Shown piece by piece: positions 1 to 13,200 of a DNA stretch of 64,000 nt. Within the stretch, counting starts at the first letter, position 1, and the number at the start of each line of letters is the position of its first letter. This DNA comes from Parachlorella kessleri (lineage: Eukaryota; Chlorophyta; Trebouxiophyceae; Chlorellales; Chlorellaceae): NCBI GenBank assembly GCA_001598975.1, contig BBXU01000827.1, positions 19,327 through 83,326 on the forward strand, read 5' to 3'. Position numbers and translations under genes: made by a program. The notes beneath the pieces were generated by a model, which was not told the DNA's origin, ran no database searches, and saw only the letters and a program-made list of their open reading frames with translations.

Positions 1-109
1 CCTGGCAGCCAAGGAGGACGTGGATGGGTTCCTGGTGGGTGGCGCCTCGCTCAAGGGCCCCGCTTTCCTCACCATCTGCAATGCTACCCATGTTGCCGCC
101 AAGGTCTGA
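1..109 (+). CDS. TPI: Triosephosphate isomerase, 3' end (partial)
   Basis: Only the last exon is inside the window. Frame 2 reads LAAKEDVDGFLVGGASLKG and then a short helix ending at a TGA at 107-109. The stretch DGFLVGGASLKG is the phosphate-binding loop of triosephosphate isomerase (loop 8, GGASL), which is near-invariant, and the remaining residues match the C-terminal helix. The enzyme interconverts dihydroxyacetone phosphate and glyceraldehyde 3-phosphate in glycolysis and the Calvin cycle. Whether this is the plastid or the cytosolic form cannot be told, because the N-terminus lies outside the window. Confidence 0.93.
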   Translation, partial: LAAKEDVDGFLVGGASLKGPAFLTICNATHVAAKV

Positions 110-175
110 GCCTGAACGTGGAAGACGTTTCTTGGCTGGTGCCAAGGGCCATGCGCCTGTGGCGGCATGAGCGGG

Positions 176-180
176 TGTAA
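176..180 (+). promoter_or_regulatory. TGTAA polyadenylation signal of the TPI gene
   Basis: TGTAA lies 67 nt after the TPI stop codon. Green algae generally use TGTAA rather than AATAAA, so this is the likely 3' end signal. It is a five-base motif and is supported only by position. Confidence 0.45.
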
Positions 181-2061
181 CCGTAAGAGGCTCAGCCAGC
201 CTGAGAACCTTAGTTGTGAGTGCCTGGATTGGGTGTTCGGAACTTTGCACTTGGCCATTCCGCTTCTGCTGACATGCTTGCATCTGCTTTCCTTGTGGCT
301 GTATGCGCTGCGTTTACCACTTCTATTGTCATAGATGGAAGTTGAGCCGACAAGGTGGATCGTAAAGATAAAGGAAGGTCTCTGCTGCTCTGGGTGGTGC
401 TCAACCAGGGGCTTGCAGGAATTCATGCTGTTGGTGTTTAGCAGCTGTCGTGCTCGTGTTTTCCCCTCCCGCCGGCCTAGCAGCATTGTGGTAGAAGAAC
501 TGTGTAGGCCTCTTTCCCTGCTGGGCAGGCAGACCGTGAGTTTCCTGAGCACTTGGTCTTTCATCCGGTTTACAGCCATAGCTGGACAGAGCACTTGGGC
601 ACTGACGTCCGTTGTTTCTGCTGTGCCATTCCGTGGCAGCTCGGTAAGGCTCCAGTGGTGAATCCCTTTGCAATAAACGGGAGCTGTCAGCCGAATAACA
701 ACTTGACAGAGATCACTAATGTGTTGACGACTATGAGGGGGACTGCAGCAGCAGCAGCAAGGGGGAGAGAGTGATCCCCACAATAGTAACCAGCGTGAGG
801 AGTGCAGGGGTTGCAGCAATTCAACAGCGCCAACAGAATCGCGCTGGCACAGCCTTGAGAATGCCGGGGTGAACCCTAGGCAGGCGCGACAATGCCGTGC
901 CTCTGCAATTATAACCTATACTACTTGCAATGCGCACCTAGCTACCATGCCTTCAGGGGCGGCTTTGGTATGCCCTGCTATGCTATGGTGAGTTGACCTC
1001 TGTGCAGGAGCAGGTACCTCACCTCTCAAGTATGCCACAGCATGAAGCAGCCCTATAATCTGGTATTTCAACGCATTTGGCTGGGGGCCACCCATTGTGT
1101 TGCTCCCTAAAGCAGAGAAGCCCCAACCATCTGCAGGCAACAAAGGAAGACTGCAAGCTGGAAGGCTTTCCACCAGCTGCATGTCTCAAGGAGTCAACAC
1201 GTAAGTGACTGCTAAAGCACTTTCATGATACTCACATTTGTTTAGGAACCGCTCATTGTTGAGCACAGCTAAGCCATTTACAAAGAGGATGACTGCCTGC
1301 AATACACGGCTCCTTCGCTACTTGAAAAGGAGGTGGCTGAAGGGTTGCTTATAAGGCAGCCAACAAAGGGAGCCGGCAGCTTTTTCTTACTTGCACAAGT
1401 GTCCACAGAGACATTTCCTTTCACAGCAGTGGTGATCGCCACGCCCGGGGCCACACACGGCTGTGGTGGTGCTTTTTATAACGGTTAGGTTGCCGGGTTA
1501 GTCTGTGTATTTGCTGATACCCGATGGTTGCGCTTTGCAGGAATTGTGTACCAAACGGAAATTGCGAAATATTTGAGTATCACAAGAAATGAGTGGATAA
1601 ATCAGTAACACCGCAGGCACACAAGCTCAGGCATGCCTAGGCCTAGCTAGGCAGTTACAGTGAGGCATCCTGGCAGTACGCCCAGCAGGTACGGTTCAAA
1701 AGTAGATGAACTATGCCTAGCTATGCTGCTTCACACTTAATGCCTTCCCGTCTTACAACAAGGTATATTTCTGCAAAAGAAGTTGACAAAGTTTTCATGG
1801 TTCAATCGTCACGGAGGGAGCCCAGTCAAGGACGCAGTTGTACGCCTGAAGTCGCATGAAGTCTAGGACCGGCGCTTAACACCTCACACCTTCAAGACTG
1901 CCATGTCAAAGCTTTTGTCCAACTGTGCACAGCTGCCTGACGGCTTGGTAGCATGCTATAGCACCTTGGAATCCTGGGCGCGCCATGGGGTTTAGGGTGT
2001 GATGCCACCCCCAGAAAAAATTTGCTATCAACCTCATCGTTCCTTTTGAAAGTAGGATACC
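181..2061. other. Intergenic region between TPI and EBP1, no gene seen
   Basis: About 1.9 kb. The open frames on both strands are short (at most 108 codons), overlap each other and resemble no family. The stretch must hold the 3' UTR of TPI and the promoter and 5' UTR of EBP1. No tRNA, repeat family or hairpin stands out. Confidence 0.5.
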
Positions 2062-5000
2062 ATGTCGGATCGCGACGAGAACGAACAGCAGGACGAGTCC
2101 CTGACCAACGTAAATATTGCCGCCGCCCTGATGCAGTGCAGCACGGCCATCCAGTCTTGATAGACTATATCTATGCATACAAACACTTATACCTGACCGC
2201 CTTGACCGATGGGCTTAGGATGGGTGTCCATTGTGCATGTCACATTATTGCCAAGTACCTTACAAGCTTGGTTGGCTCCTGACGAGGGTGCTTGTGGCGA
2301 TGGGTGCAGCCTGACGTCGTGACCAAGTACAAGAGTGCTGCGGAGATCACCAACAGTGAGTCTAGCTAGCTAAGGCCTTTGGATGTGTTAAAAAGCGGCT
2401 CAGGCCTAGCGCCCAGTAAGGGTGGCTGCAGCTAGTACCTGTCCATGGTGCGGAGCAGTGCACAAAGCAAAGCCGATTGCAGGGCTTCAATACTGCTCTC
2501 TATGTGCTGTGCAGATGCACTGGCAGCAGTGATTGCCGCCTGCAAGCCTGGTGCCAAGGTCGTTGACGTATGTGATGTTGGCGATAACTTCATCAACGAG
2601 TGAGTGGAGGGACAGAGGCCCTGCCATTACAAGCAGGGTCTTGTATTCACCGCCCGCTATTTTACACAGTCAGCAGCAGCGATGGCCTCACCACCAGCTA
2701 TGTTGGGTTCCGCTATTTCATACTGCCAGCAGCAGCGATGGCTTCATGACCAGCTATGTTGGGTTCTGCGCTGGACAAGCTCTACCTTTTTTATGGCTCC
2801 CCTTCCTTTTAGTGGAGGCAGCCGTCGGCGTTGCTGTGCAGCTGTTGCCGCCTCTTTGACTGAATGAATCAAAGCACAGTGGAGTCGTGACTAGAAGTGG
2901 CTGGGTGGCATTGACTGAATGTTGCCGGGCGGGCTGGCGGTGTGAATGCAGGGCCTGCAGCAAGGTGTTCAAGGGGAAGGACATTGAGAAGGGCGTAGCT
3001 GTGCCCACCTGCGTCTCCCTTAACAAGTAAGCTTGCAGTTGGGCTGGGTCGGGAGTAGCCTGGCCTATGGTGGGATTGGGAGCGCTTGTGAGGAGATGCA
3101 CTGCTGTGCGTGTGGGGCAAAGGCTGTGCGGAGTGTGTAGGGCTGGTTGGAGAAGCTTGAGTTGTCAAGATGGTTATCTGCTGAGGTTGTGGAGTTGGAT
3201 GTTCTGCTTAGCGCATGACTGAGTGCTACATCAAACGCTGCCTCACATCCAATTAAAATGTACTTGCAGTGTGTGCGGCCACTTCTCTCCTGCTGCTGAC
3301 AATGCCACTGAGATCAAGGAGGGCGATCTGGTGAAGATGTGAGTAGCCAAGCTCACCCGGCCGCGCCGGGCAGCTTGAGTCGGCGCACCTCCCCCATGAA
3401 GTGTTGCGGAAGGCTTGTATGCTGTGGCAGGCCAGCGTATATCTTCCAGGCAGTGGCTTCTGCTAAAGTATATGATAGGTCCAGACCAGGCAGACCGCCT
3501 GATCTTCACAGCGCAGCGCAGCGCAGGCAACTCATGACAGGCAGGGCTGTTGGGCAGCAAAACAGCGGCTTCGAGGCAGCGGCGGTGGCTTTGAAGCGCG
3601 GTTAGGATGGGGAGCCGGTCGGCGGACCGGCGCTCAAGTGTGCCGCCTTTGCTCAGTACAAGTGGCTGCCCTTGGGAGGCATCCGCCTCACTGGCGCCTG
3701 AGCATCATACACATACGCAGGTCCTGCCCCCTTGCCCTGTGCGCAGCGACATTGGCTGCCAGATTGACGGCTACATCACACAAGCGGGCCACTCGTTGGT
3801 TGTGCAAGCAGACGCAGCGGCCCCGGTGACTGGCCGGGCAGCGGACGTGATTGCCTGCGCACAGACCTGCTTTGATGCGGCAGCGCGGTTGATCCGGCCA
3901 GGCAAGAAGATCAGCGAGGTGCCGCCAGTGCTGGCCAAAATAGCGGAGGCGTATGGCTGCAAGTGAGTATGGATGGCGGCGGGCCAGGAAGGGGTTGGAG
4001 GGGCAGGCAGGCCGGGAAGCTGGCAGGGTCTGGGGCCGGACCTGTGGAGCAGAGAACAGGCTGTTTTTGGTGCCATGCTGCCTGACCCTCTGGCAGAGCA
4101 CCTGGGTAAAGGGGGCAGGTCGGGCGTCAAGGATATGGGACCAGCTGTGAAGACTGAAGTGGCCGGCGGCGAGTACGTCATGCGCATGGGCATGCTTGGT
4201 GTGGGACACGTCCGGGGCTATAGGGCTGCAGCAGTGTTCTGCTTGCCACTGTCAACTGGCACTGGCAGAGCACATGCACCCGCCTGGTGAACTCCGCTGC
4301 GATGGGGTAGCCTGGGTGGCGGGATGCCAAGGTGACAGAGGCAGCGTTGTGGGATCCTGCCAAGCTAGCAGGGTCCAGCCCTGCATGTCACTGGCACCTC
4401 GCCTGCCCCTTGCTAACTGCGCCCTCTGCCTCCCCCCTGGACCGACCTGCAGCCTTGTGGAGGGCGTGTACAGCCACGAGATGAAGCGGTATGTGATTGA
4501 CGCCAGCAAGGCGGTGCTCAACCGACCCACCCCTGACCAGAAGGTGGAGGACGCCGAGTTTGAGGAGGGGGAGGTGTACGCCATCGACATCCTGGTGTCC
4601 TCGGGCGAGGGCAAGCCCAAGTGAGTCAGGGGGGCCACGCTGAGTAAGTGGCTAGTAAAGGCAAGCGGTGCGGCTGCCGTGCAGCTGTGGAAGGCAATTA
4701 CATCCTTACTGACATGATGCGGCAGGGTGGGGAGCGGCTCTGGGTGATGAGGCACAGTGGGTGTACGTGGAGCGGTAGGGGGACTGTGCAGGAATGCATG
4801 CTGGTCGTGAGAGTACTACCGTCCAGGGGCAAGGCCGCTGACATCGTGGCAGCTGCTGACCCTGCGTGCGTTGCTCGATTGGGAAGGGGTGGGGTGTTTC
4901 ATCAGAAGCTTTGGGTGCTGCGGCATCCCGTTGACTGGCACTGAGGCCGCCTGCTCAGCCCGCCTATGCTGTGCCGTAGGGTGCATGACGAGAAGGAGAC

Positions 5001-6640
5001 GACGGTGTACAAGCGGGCGCTGGAGGTGCAGTACCAGCTGAAGCTTAAGGTGAGCGAGGCGGAGGCCTGCAGGCATAGACTTGCGGTGGAGGTACCAGGA
5101 GGCGCTGTGGGAGGTTCAAATGAGCGAGGGCTTTGACGGTTTGAGGGTCTGGGCAGGTTCTGTGTTGCTGAGACTCTGGAGCGTGTGACTAGTGGAAGGA
5201 GGGAGGGTGGTCAAGGGGCATGTTGGTAGGTCAGAGCCTGCATCGCGGCGTGGAAAGAGTTATAGGGGCATTCTTTAGATCAAATGAAGGATCCTCTCGA
5301 AGCATTTGGACTTTGCAGAATGCAAGTCTCTTGGTGGCCGGTGATATACAGTAATTTCACAGTTTGCCTGAGTCCCTTATCATTGACGAAACATGTTTCT
5401 GGATATGAGGCCAGCCACATCCTGTCTATTGCACAAGCACACCATTGACCCCAATGCACGTGTCCATATGTTATGCAGTTGGCGCAGAGCCTGCTACCTC
5501 GTTGGCATGCGAACCTAACAATGCGGTGCACCTGGGCAACCTACTGGGCAATGTGTGTGCGCCACACTTGGAAATGGTGTGTATGTGTCTCTTCAGCCCA
5601 TCAGGCCAGGGTTATCGACACTGTGCCTATGACAACCTACCGTCACCCTGCATGTCCTCGACATGCTCCCCCGCCCTTGCGCAGGCCTCACGGGAGGTCC
5701 TGTCTGAGATCAGCAAGAAGTTCCCCACCGCGCTCTTCACCACGCGCGCCCTCAAGTCGGACAAGGCCAAGTTTGGGCTGGTGGAGTGCCTCAACCACGG
5801 CCTGCTCAACGCGTACCCCGTCACATACGAGAAGCCGGAGGCCCTGGTAGCGCAGGTGGGTGGGTGGGTGGTGACATGCCTTGCACGCTGTGGTGTGGTT
5901 TGTTAGGCCGCCGGGAAGCACTATCATGCACCTCTGGAGGGAGAGAGAGGCCTTTACACTGTTTGGCGCCATTGTCTGCTTTGCTGGCTGAACTTCCGGC
6001 GGCCGCTGCCTGCGGCCACCCTGGACTGGCACGTGCCATTCCAGCTGTCCCACTGCTCTGTTCCCCTCGCTGCTGCTGCTGCAGGTGAAGGGCACTGTGT
6101 TGTTGATGCCCAACGGCTCGGACAAGGTTGCCCCCAACACGCAGCTGCAGAAGCTGGAGACAGACAAGGCGGTGGAGGACGAGGAGGTCAAGGCGCTCCT
6201 GGCGGTGAGGGGAGCCCTCTTGCATGGACAGGCTCAGCGGATTGGCTTGCAAAGGCTCCTGTCTGGAGCCACCTGGACAGCTGCCTGCCAGCTGAGGGCC
6301 TTCCTTCTGTTCCAAGACAGACTGCTTACAAGCCCAATGCACGGGAACCTGGAACATTGGTACCGCGGGTGATGAGTAATGCGGGTGATGGGTACGAATG
6401 GGATGGGCCAACAGAGGGCCTGGGGGATTCAGCAGGCGATGCTAGCAGGGGTGGTGCTAGCTTGGTCTGCTGCCTGCCTTGCGTGGCAGGGTTAACACAC
6501 ACTATACATAATGGCTGGCAGCTACATCTATGACTGCCTGCACTGCTGCTCTGGTGCAGACCTCATTGAAAACCAAGAAGAAGAAGAAGAACAAGAAGGA
6601 CAAGGAGGGCGCAGCTGAGACCCCCGCTGAGAGCAGCTGA
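2062..6640 (+). CDS. EBP1: EBP1 / PA2G4 (ErbB3-binding protein 1, proliferation-associated 2G4)
   Basis: Eleven exons: 2062-2109, 2310-2355, 2515-2599, 2952-3026, 3270-3338, 3747-3962, 4453-4620, 4980-5049, 5685-5855, 6085-6204 and 6560-6640, giving 382 residues. This is the methionine-aminopeptidase (pita-bread) fold that binds ribosomes and RNA but is not expected to cleave peptides. Diagnostic stretches are KEGDLVKIDIGCQIDGYI, PVTGRAADVIACAQTCFDAA, EEGEVYAIDILVSSGEGKPK and KGTVLLMPNGSD. The C-terminus is a Lys-rich tail (KTKKKKKNKKDKEG), the nucleolar/RNA-binding tail of the family. In plants EBP1 promotes cell growth and ribosome biogenesis. The ATG at 2062 gives an acidic start typical of the family (MSDRDENEQQDE). 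The acceptor of exon 4 could also be at 2961. All introns are GT-AG. Confidence 0.95.
2655..2766 (+). repeat. Two-copy 56-bp tandem repeat in EBP1 intron 3
   Basis: Positions 2655-2710 and 2711-2766 are head-to-tail copies, 56 bp each, matching at 49 of 56 positions. Both copies start CGCTATTT and end GCTATGTTGGGTTC. The unit lies entirely inside the intron between exons 3 and 4, so it does not affect the protein. Confidence 0.8.
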
Positions 6641-6788
6641 GGAGGGAAGGGCTGGGCGACCAGCCAGCTCTTGACCTGGTTGCTTGCTGACTTGGGGCAG
6701 TGGAGACCCTGTCAGTCTCGGTCAGTCACCGCGGGACTCAGCCTGGCAGGCTCCTGACATGCAGCATGCCCAAAACTCAACCCTTGTG

Positions 6789-6793
6789 TGTAA
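6789..6793 (+). promoter_or_regulatory. TGTAA polyadenylation signal of EBP1
   Basis: TGTAA lies 149 nt downstream of the EBP1 stop codon, at a normal distance for a green-algal 3' UTR. Supported by motif and position only. Confidence 0.45.
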
Positions 6794-7209
6794 CTCACAT
6801 CATCCAGTAACTCGCCATCTACGAGAGCCAAACGCTGATGGCGGAGGGCTGAACATGTGCAAAGCATCCTGGGCCTGTAGGCCTCCCAGCCCACACCAAC
6901 CTTGAAGGGAGGTGGAGCGTTTAGTTTTCTCCAGGCCCACATTGCCAGCTCATATACTGCACCCAGATTTCCATCAGCGACAGCTTCAAGGCTGCCACGG
7001 TCCACGGTCTGCTACCCCTGGTATGCTCCTCCAGGACAAGAAGGAATGCAGCATGTACTTGTCCGTGAGGTGCTCACCATCCAAGGTCTGCTTTGCGTGC
7101 TATGAGGGTGGTAGAGCCCGTCACAAGGAGCGATTACCGGGTGGTTTGTGGCCATAAAAGACGCGGACGAAGGCGAATCGTAGGGCGTTGCCTCCCAACT
7201 GCCACAGTC

Positions 7210-10200
7210 ATGGCTGTAGAGTCTGCTGCCGTTCCGGGTGATGGCAAGGCTATTGATGCAACCTGCGACACCCTGAGACAGCAAGGCAACGAAGCCTTCA
7301 AGCGCAGGGTATGGAGCGAAGAGGCCTTTGCCGGCAACCGGCATGTGCCCATCATGTTTGACCATGTATGTACGGTACCTCTCCTCGCGTTGACCACAAG
7401 GGCTACCACTGCAGGACTATGCAGCAGCTGTGGCATTTTATAGCCGGGCTCTGGACGCCGCTTGCAGTGGCGACGACGCCTCACGAGCAGCCCTCCTATC
7501 TAACCGCGCGACGGTGAGCAATATTAGGCTGGTGTAAGCCACTTCAAGCCAAGGCCAACCCGCTTAATTTCACTGAAGCCACGAGGCAGCCAGTACGGAC
7601 GGTGATCCCCTGTGTTCGACCTCCGCTGCTTCTTCATATACTTTCCCAAGTTGCTGCGTACCCTCCACGCACTTTGCGCCCCTGCGCCGCTCTGCCGTCT
7701 GCACGGTGCCCTGAGAGGAAAGCGATAGAGAAGGCACGATTCCTGTGTGCAGGCATACTACAAGCTGGGCGGCTACAAGCAGGCATCTGCTGATGCAGAG
7801 ACCTCAGTGGGTATTGACAGCGCCAACCACAAGGCCCAGTACAGGGCGGCACTCTCACACCTCATGCTGGGCAACCCAGCTGCTGCACAGAGCTTTGTTG
7901 AAGCCCTGGTGAGTCCTGGGTCAGTGACTGCAGGCGGCAACAGCGGTAGTAGCACAGCTGCAGCAACACAGGCTGCGGCCGTGCCACCCTACCTATGCAT
8001 TTTGAGTCGCACTGCGGCAGCCATGCTGCAGCACGACAGTCTCAAGTCACGCCTGAAGCAGCTGGAAGCACACGGTGGGGTGGCTGGGCAGGCTGGCCAG
8101 CAGGCAGGCGCGGCCGCAGCGGAGGAAGCTGCTGCTGCCCAAAGGGTTCAGGAGCTCCTCCAGATGCTGGGTGATGATTTGGATGGAGAGGCTGACGCCG
8201 ACATTGGCGCAGTCCTGGCTGAGCTGGCCCCGCTGCTGCGCTCCAGCGCCTTGGCGAGGGCTGCTTTTGAGCTGCACAGCGGCTACCCGCTGGTGCTGTG
8301 TAGCTTCTCAGAGGCGTACTGTGCCGCCGTGGCAGCGGCACTGCAGGGCGCCAGTGGCTGGCAGCCAACATGTGCTGCCACGCTGGGAGGAGGAGGCTGC
8401 ACCGTCAAGGCTTTTTCCTTTGGCAGTGGTACCGCTAAGGGCAGCAGCAGCCCCATCCCTGCAGCAACCAGCCCACCAAGCGGGGGCACTGCCTCGGCAG
8501 CGCGGAAGCCGCAGGCGGAAAGCAGCGACTCACAGGCACAGCCAGACTTGGGAGCAGCGATGGGCACTGTCCTGTGGCCCTCTCCGGTGTGGCAGCGCTT
8601 GCTTTCCACAGCGCTTGGCGCCAGCAGCAGCAGCAGCAGCAGCGATGCCCTTGCCACAACTGCCATGCACTTGTTGAGCTGGGCTGCCACTGACCCGTGG
8701 GTCCGGACACAGGTGCTGACTCACCCTCTCCCAGGGGCGGCAGGTGTAGGCAGCAGCGCCCCAGGGCTGCCAGCAGCGGCAGGCTGCCCGAGCCCTGTGA
8801 AGATGATCCTGGAGGCGTTGCGGGCCCTACCAGGAAGTTGTTTGTGCACTGCTGGGCTGGTGGCGGCGGCGGTGGAACTCCTCAGCAGGTGGGTGGACCT
8901 GCCTGAGTATGCTGCACTTGTTGACAGCCAGAAGGGGATGTCGCTGCATGTGTTGGCAGGGAGTTCTTGCAGTTGAACTGCGTGGGTTTAGGTTTGACAT
9001 AAACATCAGCCGCCATTATGATGCGAGGAGCCCGTGGACGGTGAATGCCCATCCTGCGGGGGTGCTGCAGGGACTGCTATGCCTGCTGGGCAGCTCACAT
9101 CAACATGCCCACAGCATGACAAGTGTGCCCTGAGGGCTGGCACCGCAGGTATGGCGAGGATGCTGGCTCAGAGGAGGCGCTGGCTCAGCTGCATGAGAAG
9201 TCCCTGGCCACCCTGCTCTACACCTTCTACACTGCTGACGACGTGCTGGAGAAGGAAGTGGAGGGCATGGCCCACCAAGTTGCAGCAAGGAGCACGGCTA
9301 GCAGCAGCAGCAGCAAGCTGGCGGCGGAACAGGTGCGAACCCTCCATGGGATTGCGGGATGCAGACGGTGAGGCGAAGAGCTGCTGCCGCAAAGTGAGCT
9401 ATTCTGGTAGTCTGTGGTCTGCGATTGCCCCACCGCTTGGACTCCGGTGGGCTCGATGGGTGGTCCCAATAGGGTTTGTCATCCCAGCTCTATGCAAGCT
9501 TCCACTTTGAGGTGATCACCCATGCCTGCGGGGACTACTAGCTTCTCATTGTGCAACTTGTCAGGCGGTGCACACGGCACAGCGACAGGCAGAAACAGCA
9601 AGGCACGTTGCTTCCCCCAACAGGATGCCCTGGACCAATTGAGAGCCAAGCAGAAGGCTGTGTACGATGCACGGCTGATCGCGCTGCGGCGCGCTGTGCT
9701 GCGAGCGCTTTGCCAGCTGTGCGGCAGCGGCCAGCTGGTGGCTGCTGAGATACCCAGGGGCGGCAAGGGTGCTGTGGCGAAGGGGCGCACCCCTGAGGGC
9801 TTTGTGGCAGGTGAGGCTTGGCCTGGCATGCGTCTTGGGTGCCCAACACGCAGCAACCTTTGTATCGGCCTGGTGCCCGCCGTGCGGGGTTGCTTTCGCA
9901 GCACTATCGCAGCACCTCCTGTGCTAGGTGCTTTGGAAGCTTTCGAGGTCCAGGTGCTTGGGGGCTAGCAGCAGCCGGGGTCCCCTGCTAAGCATTGGCC
10001 AGCCAGGACCTAGCTGAAAGACATGTTCCGACTGCATGACACCAGCTGGGCACCTCTCCATTTGCTGGACCCACACGTGGCTGATGCACCAGCTCCCGTG
10101 TGGCCGCCTGCAGACTTCCTGGCACTGGTTCGGCAGCTGCATGAGCAGTCTCCCAAGCGCACCTGCCCTGTGCTGGGGCCCGACGGGCGCGCCAAGGCGT

Positions 10201-13200
10201 TTTCCAGGAAGCCATTTGCTGCCGACTTCAAGGACAACCCAGCAGGTGTGCCATCTCTGCAACAGCAGCAGCCAGCCTGGTCCTGCCTACAGAGCAACAG
10301 CTGCATGCCCAGAAGAGTGGAGACGGAGGCGTTGTGCTGCAGCCCTGCATTGGCCTGATGGTGGGAGTGCAGCAGCTGGCCAGCAGGCATTGGATTGGTG
10401 TTTCTGCAAGAGCCCCAGTCACTTGATACTGCTGCGTAGTCGAACCACCGGGAACCCTAGAGTGCAACATTTGTCGGCCATTCTTTGTGTCCTTGGGCCT
10501 TCCACCCTCGTTGTCCCCACACAGGCAACCACGGATACTAACGCATTGTTTCCTACCCGTCTTCAGGCGACTTCCTGGCCAGCCTGGACCTGGCTGAAGC
10601 CACAGTGGACAAGCCTCTAGACTTGTTTCAAGCGCACACACAAGTGCTGCAGCAGCAGCGGGCCGCTGCCCCGCAAGCCACACTATTGGAGACCGCCCTG
10701 GCCGCCCTCTTGCGCCTTGCTGGCGCCAGCGCCACGGCAGCGGGGCAGCTGCTCAGGCTGGATGTGATCGGGCTGTGTGAGGCGCTGTGGTCCTACAGCA
10801 CGCCTTCGGTGGTGGTGCTGGCCCAGCAGACCTGCTGTGCCGTCGCTGCCAGGTGTGTGCCAACTGCCCAGGGCGGGCAACCCCCAGGCCTGGATCGGAC
10901 GGACCCTGGGGGTGTAGGCGGCCAGCAGCATGTCTCCGTGGCTAATGGACTCTTTCGCCGGCTTGTGGCCAGTGTCGTGTTACCTGAGGAGGCTATCCTG
11001 TGGAGTTGTCTGGGGCGTTCCAACCTTGTTATATTTGTAGAGCCGTCCAGGCCTCCGTGCATTGTTTTGCTAGAAGCCAGATGTTGTCACAGTTTGCCCA
11101 GGTAATCGGGCAATGAGGAGGTGTGGTGGAGGATATATGTCGCCAACAAGGGTAGGCGATGTTGGGATTTCAAGGCTGGCAAGACAGCAGGCAGTGACTA
11201 AGTGTGCTCATGCGTGTCTGCAGTCACCCCGCGGCCCTCAGCGAGCTTCTGCAAGATGGCAGTGTGATGGGGCTGGCAGCCGTGCTGCAGTATGCCCCGC
11301 TGCCTGCCAGCTTCAAGCAGGACGGCCACCGTCACCAAGAAGCCCCTCCCAGCAGCAGCGCTGGAGCTGCAGAGACCTCAGAGCTGGCAGGAACAGAGCT
11401 CCTGCTGCGGGCGGTGGACAAGCTGGGGGTGTTGGTTGACGGCTGCAGCGGGGACGAATTTGCACACCTCACTCAGCAGCCGGGCGAGGCGCTGGTTCGC
11501 GCTTTCCAGCTGGCGCAGCAGCAGGTGCAGCAGGCGGCATCGACGCCTAGTGATGTGGCGGGCGTAGGAGCGCCAGCACCAGCAGCGCACAGGAGCAGGG
11601 CACCTACAACTAGCCAAGGTATGCAGGCGCAGCAGCTGGGAAAGGAGACTGGCAGTGATGCCGGCATTGCTGGTGGGGACGTGGAGCAGCCCGGCACAGC
11701 TCAACACAAGGATACACACAGCCCTCTGAAAGTTGCTGTGGCAGCACAAGGAGAAGAAGCAGCGGCTGCTGCCAGTTTGGCGATGGCAAGGGCCAAGCTT
11801 TGCAGGGCCAGCGCCCGCTTTGTCATGCTGTGCTGCGACAAGGCACAGCGGCAGCAGGGGCTCCTGCGGCAGCAGGCTCCCAGGGGCGGCGCCTGGGACC
11901 TGCTGGGCAGGGCAGCGGTACAGGAGTTTGTACAGCGGCAGCTGGACGCAGCCTGCCGTGCTGCCGCAGCCAGCGCCGCCGCAGCGGCGGCAAGGGCAGC
12001 GGCCAAGGCGGGACGGCCTGCAGAGCAGGGCAAGGAGAATGCAGGCGCCGGGGAGGGCAGCAAGGAGGCAGCAGGGGAGGACACACCCAGCGGCGAGGGC
12101 CTGTCCAAGCTCAAGAAAGGCTTCCTGGCGGGACGAGCAGCTACTACCCAGCGCACGCGGCCGGGAGCAGCCCAAACGGGGCAGCAGGCGGCTTCTCCTG
12201 CTAAGAGCGGGGTCCCGACAGGTAGCCTTGGGGCTGGCAGCACGGCTGAATCAGTAGCGCCGGAATTCAATGGTGCACCAGAGGCTGCTGGAGACTGGCA
12301 AGCCGAGCCGCCTGCTTCACGAGTGGTGATAGAGGACATCACTGACCTGGACACCAACAGTGATGGGGTCCAGCAACAAGCGCTTGCAGCTGCACCCGCA
12401 GAGGTAGCAGCAGGGGGCCAGCAGGGCAGCGGCGCTGAGCAGCTCAGCGCAGAGCAGGAAGCCGAGCTTGTCAAGGCATGGGAGCAGCTCAGCCCAGCCC
12501 AGCAGGCTGAGCTTGTTAAGGCATGGGAGGCGCAGCAGGCACAGCAGGCGCAGCAGCAGGCGTGGCTGGCCTACCAGCAGCAGCAGCAGGCAGAGCAGGA
12601 GGAGGAGGCGTATCGGAGGGAGCAGGCTGACGGGAGTGACGAAGAGGACTTGCATGACGTGTATGACTCGACGCCCTCCCTAGAAGTCCGGCAAATCAGA
12701 AACGTGAGGCGCCGCTTGCCTGGCTTGGTGGCTGCTGGACACACCGGAATCCTAGTACCAGCGCCCTGGGCCGCAGCAGTGCTCTTCATGTGAAGATGTG
12801 CCCGGCCTGCAAGGCTTCCAGGCTTCTCTCCTTGCCTGAACCACTGCCATGCGCAACCCCAGGGTAGGCCCGCCCTGTGCACTCCCCTTCCCACTACCCT
12901 GCCTCAACCTACCAAGCGTGCCCATGCAGGCCTGGATGGGCGTGGAACTTCGTGACAAACTCCGCTGGGACCAGACCTCTACGGACGTCAACGTGTGGGT
13001 GGCCATGCCCAAAGGCACGCGCGCCAGGGATGTCAAGGCAAGTTTTTCAACCCTCGAGACCAGCCTTGGTGTTACCATGAGGCCCTTGAACTGTCAATAG
13101 CCGCTGGCTTGGTCAGTATCAGTCATGTAACAAGCCAGCCTTGGGCATTGTCTAAGACAGCCGCAAGCAAAACTGTGCATGTGCCGCAAACGCTTTCATG

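Noticed and set aside
335..774. Overlapping open frames on both strands after TPI
   Set aside because: They are short, mutually overlapping and without conserved features; no splice-linked partner exon was found.
7909..7933. GTGAGT...CAG resembling an intron in the TPR-CS gene
   Set aside because: It would be only 25 nt, below workable intron size, and the reading frame continues through it.
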